Origin: Geopsychrobacter sp.
Lineage (GTDB): Bacteria > Desulfobacterota > Desulfuromonadia > Desulfuromonadales > Geopsychrobacteraceae
NCBI GenBank assembly: GCA_021647445.1
Contig: JAKIUS010000114.1
Location: 1-6,001 of the forward strand
Direction: 5' to 3'
DNA: 6,001 bases
Made by a program: the position numbers and the translations under genes. Under the pieces are notes generated by a model, which saw only the letters and a list, made by a program, of their open reading frames with translations, ran no database searches and had not been told where the DNA came from. This document shows, one piece after another, positions 1 through 5,037 of this stretch; the stretch's first letter is position 1; the number at the start of each line of letters is the position of its first letter.

Positions 1-867
1 GATCCCCATACGGCCGATCTGGAGACCCTGTTCCGAGTCTTCGCCCGCATGATTGAAGATGTGGTGGAGTACATTCCCGGGCCCGACATGGGCTGTGACG
101 AACAGGCGATGGTCTGGTTGCACGAGGAGATCGGCCGCTCTGTCGGTCTGCCGGCAGAACTCGGTGGACTGCCGCTGGATGAACTGGGGGCAACCGGTTT
201 CGGGGTTGTGGCCTCAGCCGAAGTGGCGGCTCGGCAGATAGGAATGACTCTCAAAGGGGCGAAAGTCGCGATCCAGGGATTAGGCAACGTCGGCGCGGCG
301 GCCGCAAAATACTTTGCCGAAAAAGGCGCGCTCATCGTCGCCGCCAACGATCGTCAAGGCACGATATGCGACCCTGCAGGATTAGATGTCGCCGCGCTGA
401 TTGCGGCCAAACGGCAACAGGGTTCGGTTCTCGATTACGTTGGAGGAGAGCAGCTGGCGGTCTCAGAGATTTTTGGTATCGACTGTGACATTCTGGTTCC
501 GGCGGCCAACCCCGACGTCATCGACATGCAAAATGTCAGCGAAGTGAAGGCCCAACTGATCATCCAGGGCGCGAACATTCCCATCACCTTAGATGCCGAA
601 GCAGAGCTGGCCAAGCGCGGTGTACTGGTGATTCCCGATTTTATTGCCAATGCTGGCGGCGTCATTATGGCGGCCATGGAGTACAAGCACAAGAGCGCCG
701 AAGAAGCCTTCGCCTATATCAGAGAGAAGGTCCAGGGGAACACCGAACGAATTCTCGACAAGGCCCGAAAGGAACAACGTCTGCCCCGAGCCGCCGCCGA
801 AATATTGGCCCGCGAACGCATCAACATCGGCATGCGCTACCGCAGTTGGAGCCATCGCTGGCGCTGA
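1..867 (+). CDS. Glu/Leu/Phe/Val-family amino-acid dehydrogenase, 3' part
   Basis: This is a partial gene: 288 codons are open from the first base to TGA at 865-867, so the true start lies left of the window. The family catalyses reversible NAD(P)-dependent oxidative deamination of an amino acid to its 2-oxoacid in the cytoplasm. An IPGPDMG motif (Asp at about fragment residue 29) matches the catalytic Asp region (APDVGT) of glutamate dehydrogenases. It is followed by ELGATGFGV and a Rossmann fold whose dinucleotide-binding GLGNVG lies at 277-294. The C-terminal stretch QGANIPIT...PDFIANAGGVI is typical of the family. The N-terminal substrate-binding lysine motif (GGGKGG) is outside the window. 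The AEVAARQ and LPLDELGATG segments resemble short 'ELFV dehydrogenase' paralogues more than classical GdhA or leucine dehydrogenase, so I leave the substrate open. It converges on the E2 gene with a 10-bp gap. Confidence 0.92.
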   Translation, partial: DPHTADLETLFRVFARMIEDVVEYIPGPDMGCDEQAMVWLHEEIGRSVGLPAELGGLPLDELGATGFGVVASAEVAARQIGMTLKGAKVAIQGLGNVGAAAAKYFAEKGALIVAANDRQGTICDPAGLDVAALIAAKRQQGSVLDYVGGEQLAVSEIFGIDCDILVPAANPDVIDMQNVSEVKAQLIIQGANIPITLDAEAELAKRGVLVIPDFIANAGGVIMAAMEYKHKSAEEAFAYIREKVQGNTERILDKARKEQRLPRAAAEILARERINIGMRYRSWSHRWR

Positions 868-877
868 ACCTGCCCTA

Positions 878-2101
878 TCAGACACTCTCAAGAAACAGCA
901 GGCCAGGATTTTCCAGATAGCGCCCGACCTTGTTTAAGAAACGGCTGGCTTCTGCACCATCGGTAATACGATGGTCAAAGGTCAGCGACAGGGGCAACAG
1001 CTGACGAATGGCGATTTCGTCCTCGTAGATCCAGGGTTTTCTGCGGATGCGCCCACAACCGACGATCGCCACATTGGGGTAATTGAGAATCGGCGTGGCG
1101 AACTGCCCACCGTAAGAACCGAAATTGGTCAGGGTAATAGTGCTCCCCTGCAGGTTTTCAGCGGCGATACTGCGATCACGAGCCGCCTGCGAGAGAGCTT
1201 GCAGCTCCCTGGCCAGATCGAGAATCGATTTCTGGCCGATATCGCGCACCACCGGCACCATCAAGCCATCCTCCGTATCCACGGCAACACCCATGTGGCA
1301 CTCGGTCAAAAAAACAACCTCGTTGCTCTCTTCATCGATGCGGGCATTGAAGCGTGGGAACTCGGTCAAGGCGTGTTGTACCGCCTGGATAAAGAAGGGC
1401 AAAAAAGTTAGATGCAAGTCTTCCGCATCAAGCAGGGGCCGTTCACGCTGCTTTAACTCCCATAGCCGGGTCACATCAAACTCGTCCATGTTGGTGACAA
1501 AGGCGGTAAGTTGTTGCGACCTGAGCAGATTGCGAGCAATGGTGCGGCGCACGGCACGCATCGGTTTGCGGTAACTGCCATCAGCCACAGGTTTGGCGCG
1601 TTGCGGCAGGGCACTGCGGGTCGCAGCCAGACGAACATCCTCGGCCCGGATGCTCCCCTCGGGGCCGGTTCCAGCGACATGATCCAGTCCAACCCCCAGC
1701 TCCTTGGCCAGAGCGCGAACTGCGGGCAGGGCCTTCACCTCGACGGACGCGGGTTGCACTCTGGCGGGATCAACGGCTTCCGGCAGTTCACCGACAATGC
1801 CGAAGGATTCTTTTTTCTCACGTGGCCGAGCTTCTGCTGAAGCCGCATCCACCGGCACCGCATCACCAGTCTCGATACTTAACAGGGTCGCCCCCACCGG
1901 CACAATCGCCCCTTCTAAATAGTGTAAGCGGATCACGCGCCCGGCCTCGGGGGTCGGGATCTCAACCACGGCCTTATCCGTCTCGACTTCAACCACCGCT
2001 TGATGCTCCGCGACCCAATCCCCCTCGCCGACCAGCCAGCCGCGAATCTCCGCTTCGGTGATCCCTTCGCCTAAATCAGCCAGTTTGAATTCGAAAGCCA
2101 T
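878..2101 (-). CDS. Dihydrolipoamide acyltransferase (E2) of a 2-oxoacid dehydrogenase complex
   Basis: This is the E2 core, which moves the acyl group from E1 to CoA through a swinging lipoyl arm. In the 407-aa product an N-terminal lipoyl domain spans about residues 2-80, with the lipoylated Lys43 in ETDKA. An Ala/Pro/Glu-rich linker follows, then a peripheral subunit-binding domain at about 123-158 (LPAVRALAKELG...GTGPEGSI). The catalytic domain spans about 178-407 and carries the active-site DHRITDG (His377, Asp381). There is a single lipoyl domain, as in most branched-chain and Gram-positive-type E2s. I chose ATG at 2101 because AGGAG (2111-2107) lies 5 nt upstream. The in-frame GTG at 2107 would have no spacing from that site, and MAFEFKLADLGEG is the expected N-terminus. 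It is the last gene of the E1-alpha/E1-beta/E2 operon. Substrate (pyruvate or branched-chain 2-oxoacid) cannot be fixed from sequence alone. Confidence 0.95.
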   Translation of the reverse strand: MAFEFKLADLGEGITEAEIRGWLVGEGDWVAEHQAVVEVETDKAVVEIPTPEAGRVIRLHYLEGAIVPVGATLLSIETGDAVPVDAASAEARPREKKESFGIVGELPEAVDPARVQPASVEVKALPAVRALAKELGVGLDHVAGTGPEGSIRAEDVRLAATRSALPQRAKPVADGSYRKPMRAVRRTIARNLLRSQQLTAFVTNMDEFDVTRLWELKQRERPLLDAEDLHLTFLPFFIQAVQHALTEFPRFNARIDEESNEVVFLTECHMGVAVDTEDGLMVPVVRDIGQKSILDLARELQALSQAARDRSIAAENLQGSTITLTNFGSYGGQFATPILNYPNVAIVGCGRIRRKPWIYEDEIAIRQLLPLSLTFDHRITDGAEASRFLNKVGRYLENPGLLFLESV

Positions 2102-2106
2102 CCTCA

Positions 2107-2111
2107 CTCCT
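2107..2111 (-). promoter_or_regulatory. Ribosome binding site of E2
   Basis: AGGAG lies 5 nt before the ATG at 2101 and directly abuts the alternative GTG at 2107, so it selects the ATG. It starts 2 nt after the TAA stop of E1-beta (2115-2113), which favours reinitiation. Confidence 0.75.
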
Positions 2112-2112
2112 C

Positions 2113-3075
2113 TTAATAGCGCAGTAGATCGTCTAACGCGGCGCGGATACGTTCTAACGACGGCAGATTATAATTCTCAAGCAACGGCAGGGGTGCCACC
2201 ACATCGTAACCGGTGACGCGCCGAATCGGGGCCTTGAGCGACATGATCTCCTCTTCGGCGATGGTCGCTGCCAGTTCGGCGCCGAAACCACAGGTCTTGG
2301 GTGCCTCCTGCACGATAAGAACACGGCCGGTCTTTCTGACCGAGGCGAGGATGGTTTCACGATCAAAGGGGCTTAAGGTTTGCAGATCGACGATCTCGAC
2401 ATCATAGTCGGCGGCGGCACGTAGCACGACTTCAAGCATGCTACCCCAGGCGAGGATCGTCACCCGCTCACCTTCTCGGGCAATGCGGGCTTTGCCCAAC
2501 GGGGTCAAATAAGGCTCCTCTGGCACCTCCTCCTTGAGCAGCCGATAGAGTCGGGTCGGTTCGAGATAGATCACCGGATCGGGATCGGCGATGGCCGCCA
2601 ACAACAACCCCTTGGCATTCTGCGGCGTCGAAGGGACCACAACCTTGATGCCGGGCATATGACAAAAGAAGGCCTCGCAGCTCGCCTCGTGCAACTCAGG
2701 AGCCTTGATGCCGCCACCATAGGGGCTGCGAATCACCAGCGGGCAGGTGAAACGCCCACGCGAACGCGCGCGGATACGCGCCGCATGGGTATAAATTTGA
2801 TCCATAGCTGCATAGGTGAAGCCGACAAACTGAATTTCAGCGACCGGTCGCAACCCATAGGCAGCCAGACCGACCGCCATGCCGACAATCCCCGATTCGG
2901 CCAGCGGCGTATCAAACACCCGTTTTTCGCCAAATTCCTGATGCAGATTCTCGGTCACCCGGAAGACACCGCCATTCGCCGCGACATCCTCACCGAAGAC
3001 CAGCACCCGGTCATCTTCGGCCAAAGCCTGCTGCAAACCCTGATTGATCGCCTGAACCAGATTAAGTACGGCCAT
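2113..3075 (-). CDS. 2-oxoacid dehydrogenase E1 component, beta subunit
   Basis: This 320-aa protein is full length for the E1-beta family. With E1-alpha it forms the alpha2-beta2 thiamin-diphosphate decarboxylase that starts the complex's reaction. The N-terminal pyrimidine-binding domain shows GEDVAANGGVFRVT (residues 28-41) and DTPLAESGIVGMAVGLA; Glu60 there is the expected cofactor-activating glutamate. The C-terminal transketolase-like domain spans about 195-320 (GERVTILAWGSM, IVDLQTLSPFD, IVQEAPKTCGFGAELA). ATG at 3075 is preceded by a strong AAGGAGG (3088-3082, 6-nt spacing) that lies inside the end of E1-alpha. The two genes overlap by 14 bp, which suggests translational coupling and 1:1 synthesis. 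The usual His-His-Ser in the GGGI(R/K)APE loop reads Leu-His-Glu here (residues 128-130). Pyruvate versus branched-chain specificity is not decided. Confidence 0.95.
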   Translation of the reverse strand: MAVLNLVQAINQGLQQALAEDDRVLVFGEDVAANGGVFRVTENLHQEFGEKRVFDTPLAESGIVGMAVGLAAYGLRPVAEIQFVGFTYAAMDQIYTHAARIRARSRGRFTCPLVIRSPYGGGIKAPELHEASCEAFFCHMPGIKVVVPSTPQNAKGLLLAAIADPDPVIYLEPTRLYRLLKEEVPEEPYLTPLGKARIAREGERVTILAWGSMLEVVLRAAADYDVEIVDLQTLSPFDRETILASVRKTGRVLIVQEAPKTCGFGAELAATIAEEEIMSLKAPIRRVTGYDVVAPLPLLENYNLPSLERIRAALDDLLRY

Positions 3076-4132
3076 CTTCGGCCTCCTTAAGTTGCTGCCG
3101 CTGGCGGCTGCTCAGCTCTGCGCAGGTGTAGGTAAACATATCTGCGACCTGCGGCGGCTCGACCGCTTCGGCCGCAACGACCGCCTCATCGACGCTCTGC
3201 TTGAGGGCAGCCTCACGTTCAGCCTGCTCGGACGCAACCCACAAGCCACGGCTCTCAAGAAAACGCTGCATACGTAACAGCGGATCTCTGGCCTGCCAGC
3301 GCTCAAGTTCGGCCGGGTCGCGATAGCGGCGCGCATCATCGGCCGTGGTGTGATCAGACATACGACAGGTTTCACATTCGATAAGGGTCGGACCACCGCC
3401 GTTACGGGCGCGCTCCAACGCCTCGCGGGTCGCCTGGTAGACCGCTAGCACATCGTTGCCATCGACCTGAATCCCCCGGATGCCGCAGGCCACGGCTTTC
3501 TGAGCCAGGGTTTGCGCTGCGGTCTGATGCTGGCGCGAGACCGAAATAGCCCACTGATTGTTCTGACAGATGGCAACCAATGGAAGCTGATAGACACCGG
3601 CCATGTTCAATGCTTCGTAAAAATCCCCCTTGGAGGTTCCACCGTCGCCCAGATAAGGCACCGCCACCAACATCTCCTGGCGATAGCGCGCTCCCAGTGC
3701 GACACCGGCCGCATGAAGCAGATGGGTGCCGACGGCGATATTGATCGGAAAAATATTCAACTCCGGTGGGCAGAGCAGGCCGCGTTCGTCACCCGCCCAG
3801 TAACGATAATAGCTTGAAAGGGGGTAATCAAGGCAGAGGAAGACCCCGAGTTCACGGAAGGAGGGAAAGACCCAGTCCTGGGACTTAAGCGCAAAGCCGC
3901 TGCCGACCTGAGCCGCTTCCTGGCCGAGGGACGAAGGGAAGGTACCGAGTCGCCCTTCGCGCTGCAGATTAAGGGCACGCTCATCGGCCAGTCTGGTCAA
4001 AACCAGCAGTTCATACAGCCGCAGAAACTGACTGTCGCTCAGATCAGGCAGCAGTTCGGCATCGACCTCGCCCTGCGGACCGAGGATCTCCAAGCGTTCA
4101 ATCTGAAAACTGGCGATGGTTGCTCTTGGCAT
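3062..4132 (-). CDS. 2-oxoacid dehydrogenase E1 component, alpha subunit
   Basis: This 356-aa protein is the thiamin-diphosphate-binding subunit, which decarboxylates a 2-oxoacid and acylates the E2 lipoyl arm. The cofactor motif runs from GDG (residues 162-164) through GDFYEALNMAGVYQLPL to NN (191-192). Other family landmarks are GRLGTFPSSLGQEAAQVG (60-77), VGTHLLHAAGVALG (134-147), NNQWAISVSR, the VDGNDVLAVY segment and DHTTADDARRYR (260-271, the phosphorylation-loop region with His261). The N-terminal extension (FQIERLEILGPQGEV...PDLSD) and overall layout resemble Bacillus PdhA, so pyruvate is plausible, but branched-chain E1-alpha looks much the same. ATG at 4132 fits the conserved N-terminus. 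It has no recognisable Shine-Dalgarno sequence, unlike the next two genes, and sits just downstream of a predicted promoter. It is the first gene of the operon. Confidence 0.95.
   Translation of the reverse strand: MPRATIASFQIERLEILGPQGEVDAELLPDLSDSQFLRLYELLVLTRLADERALNLQREGRLGTFPSSLGQEAAQVGSGFALKSQDWVFPSFRELGVFLCLDYPLSSYYRYWAGDERGLLCPPELNIFPINIAVGTHLLHAAGVALGARYRQEMLVAVPYLGDGGTSKGDFYEALNMAGVYQLPLVAICQNNQWAISVSRQHQTAAQTLAQKAVACGIRGIQVDGNDVLAVYQATREALERARNGGGPTLIECETCRMSDHTTADDARRYRDPAELERWQARDPLLRMQRFLESRGLWVASEQAEREAALKQSVDEAVVAAEAVEPPQVADMFTYTCAELSSRQRQQLKEAEDGRT
3082..3088 (-). promoter_or_regulatory. Ribosome binding site of E1-beta inside the E1-alpha gene
   Basis: AAGGAGG reads on the minus strand 6 nt before the E1-beta ATG, and its bases also encode part of the E1-alpha C-terminus (Lys-Glu-Ala). 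It fixes the E1-beta start. It also means ribosomes finishing E1-alpha pass directly over the E1-beta initiation site. Confidence 0.85.
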
Positions 4133-4133
4133 A

Positions 4134-4146
4134 GCTAAAGTTTAGC
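4134..4146. repeat. 13-bp palindrome overlapping the predicted E1-alpha -10 site
   Basis: GCTAAA-G-TTTAGC is a perfect 6-bp inverted repeat around one central base. It covers the whole predicted -10 hexamer and ends 1 nt before the E1-alpha start codon. It could be a repressor operator or, if transcribed, a small hairpin. No binding protein can be named from the sequence. Confidence 0.5.
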
Positions 4147-4166
4147 CGAGCGAACGGAACTGTCAA
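4139..4166 (-). promoter_or_regulatory. Predicted sigma-70-type promoter of the E1-alpha/E1-beta/E2 operon
   Basis: On the minus strand a perfect TTGACA (4166-4161) is followed after 16 bp by TAAACT (4144-4139), which matches 4 of 6 positions of TATAAT. The first base after the usual 6-nt gap is the A of the E1-alpha ATG (4132), so the expected transcript would have little or no leader. That agrees with the absence of a Shine-Dalgarno sequence. Prediction from consensus only; a promoter further upstream is possible. Confidence 0.5.
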
Positions 4167-4183
4167 TGTGCGGAAGGAGGCTG

Positions 4184-4208
4184 GAACCTCGAACCTCGAA
4201 CCTCGAAC
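4184..4208. repeat. 7-bp tandem repeat (GAACCTC)
   Basis: Three perfect copies of GAACCTC (4184-4190, 4191-4197, 4198-4204) are followed by a partial fourth, GAAC (4205-4208). The array lies in the divergent intergenic region, upstream of the predicted E1-alpha -35 site, and is non-coding. Function unknown. A heptamer array can change copy number by slippage, and short arrays like this may also be dispersed genomic repeats. Confidence 0.9.
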
Positions 4209-4221
4209 AAAAATCCATCCC

Positions 4222-4235
4222 CCCTTGACAAAGGG
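4222..4235. repeat. C-rich imperfect palindrome CCCTT-GACA-AAGGG
   Basis: A 5-bp inverted repeat with a 4-nt loop is preceded by extra C residues and an AAAATCC stretch. It contains a perfect plus-strand TTGACA (4225-4230), but no good -10 hexamer lies 16-18 bp downstream (best AGCAAT, 3 of 6), so I do not call a promoter for the rightward operon. The arrangement resembles one arm of a dispersed C/G-rich palindromic repeat. Confidence 0.4.
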
Positions 4236-4249
4236 CACATTTCGGGAGC

Positions 4250-4267
4250 AATGTCCACAAATGTCCA
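4250..4267. repeat. Direct repeat AATGTCCA, 10-bp spacing
   Basis: AATGTCCA occurs at 4250-4257 and again at 4260-4267, exactly one helical turn apart, 34 bp before the HTH-EIIA start codon. Spacing on one face of the helix is typical of sites for a dimeric or cooperatively binding regulator. The nearest candidate is the HTH protein encoded next door, but this is inference from position only. Confidence 0.4.
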
Positions 4268-4300
4268 ACGATACGCCAATATTTCATACATGGAGCATAA

Positions 4301-4981
4301 ATGAACCTTTCGGTTAAAGATGCCGCGCGCATGCTTTCGGTCTCGGAAAAAACCATCTACCGTTGGATCAAGCAGGACATTGTGCCGGTTTACAAGGTCC
4401 ACGAAAGCTACCGCTTCAACCGGGCCGAACTTCTGGATTGGGCCACGGCCCGTCGTCGCGGGGTCGCGGGGGATGCCTTCAATGAACCCGAGACCCATCA
4501 TCAACCCCTGCCGTCGGTAAGCGAGGCGCTTGAAACTGGCGGAGTTTTTTACCGGGTTGAGGGAAAAACCCGTGAAGAGGTGCTGGCCGATGCGGTGAGC
4601 CACCTGCGGGTCCCCGAAGATATCGACCTCGACCACCTGACCCAGATGCTGATTACCCGCGAACAGCTTACGCCGACCGCCATCGGCTCAGGCATCGCCA
4701 TCCCCCACCCGCGCAGTCCGGGTCTGCTGAATCTCTTGCGTCCCACCCTGACCCTCTGTTTTCTGGAGAAACCGGTCGATTTTCATGCCCTCGATGGCCA
4801 GGCGGTCTCAATCCTCTTTCTGGTCATTGCGCCAAACCTGCGCTCACACCTGCACCTGCTCTCGCGGCTTAGCTTTGTGCTGCACAATCAAACCTTTCGA
4901 GACAGATTGCGAAACGAAGAGAGTCGCGAAAAAATCTTTGCCTCCCTCAGCGACGCAGAGAGTTTGATAAAAACGGACTAA
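4301..4981 (+). CDS. Excisionase-type HTH / PTS EIIA fusion regulator
   Basis: The 226-aa protein joins a DNA-binding domain to a phosphotransfer domain. Residues 1-50 form an excisionase/MerR-like winged helix-turn-helix (VKDAARMLSVSEKTIYRWIKQ, wing around SYRFNRAELLDW). A linker at about 51-72 follows. Residues 73-224 form a PTS EIIA domain of the fructose/nitrogen type (GKTREEVLADAV, ITREQLTPTAIGSGIAIPHPR, HLLSRLSFVL). His136 in IPHPR is the expected phosphorylation site; His185 fits the second conserved histidine. No EIIB or EIIC transport domain is present, so a regulatory role is likelier than sugar uptake: HPr or NPr phosphorylation would tune DNA binding. ATG at 4301 has GGAG (4292-4295) 5 nt upstream. 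The HyfB-like gene follows 56 bp downstream on the same strand, and the 2-oxoacid dehydrogenase operon diverges. Target genes are inferred, not shown. Confidence 0.9.
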   Translation: MNLSVKDAARMLSVSEKTIYRWIKQDIVPVYKVHESYRFNRAELLDWATARRRGVAGDAFNEPETHHQPLPSVSEALETGGVFYRVEGKTREEVLADAVSHLRVPEDIDLDHLTQMLITREQLTPTAIGSGIAIPHPRSPGLLNLLRPTLTLCFLEKPVDFHALDGQAVSILFLVIAPNLRSHLHLLSRLSFVLHNQTFRDRLRNEESREKIFASLSDAESLIKTD

Positions 4982-5037
4982 CAATGCCTGAACTCCGTTG
5001 AAGGATCTCCCCCCTTTTTTAAAGACTGAGCAAAAAG
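4982..5037 (+). other. Intergenic spacer within the rightward operon
   Basis: These 56 bp separate the regulator from the HyfB-like gene. They contain a pyrimidine run, six C followed by six T (5009-5020), and then AAAG. AAGG (5001-5004) could pair with CCTT (5013-5016), but the stem is too short for a convincing terminator. The only ribosome-site candidate for the next gene is a weak TGAG (5027-5030), 7 nt before ATG 5038. Co-transcription is likely but not certain. Confidence 0.5.

Noticed and set aside
851..862. GCCA-TCGC-TGGC hairpin as a bidirectional terminator
   Set aside because: The stem has four base pairs, lies inside the dehydrogenase coding region, and has no T-run on either side.
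971..1574. Plus-strand open frames over the E2 gene (971-1411 and 1125-1574)
   Set aside because: They lie antisense to a full-length E2 with all catalytic motifs. Their translations are low-complexity and resemble no family.
2105..2107. In-frame GTG as an earlier start for E2
   Set aside because: AGGAG touches the GTG with no spacing, while the ATG at 2101 has correct spacing and the conserved MAFEF N-terminus.
2659..3090. 143-codon plus-strand open frame
   Set aside because: It is antisense to E1-beta, which carries clear family motifs; no ribosome site or recognisable domain supports it.
4225..4254. Plus-strand promoter starting with TTGACA for the HTH-EIIA gene
   Set aside because: No acceptable -10 hexamer lies 16-18 bp downstream (best AGCAAT, 3 of 6), and the TTGACA sits inside a small palindrome.
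4163..4636. 157-codon minus-strand open frame covering the intergenic region and the HTH-EIIA start
   Set aside because: It is the mirror of the HTH-EIIA coding sequence, reads through the tandem repeat, and has no recognisable motif.
5001..5020. Intrinsic terminator between the HTH-EIIA and HyfB-like genes
   Set aside because: The T-run is present, but the stem is only AAGG/CCTT with an 8-nt loop, too weak to call.
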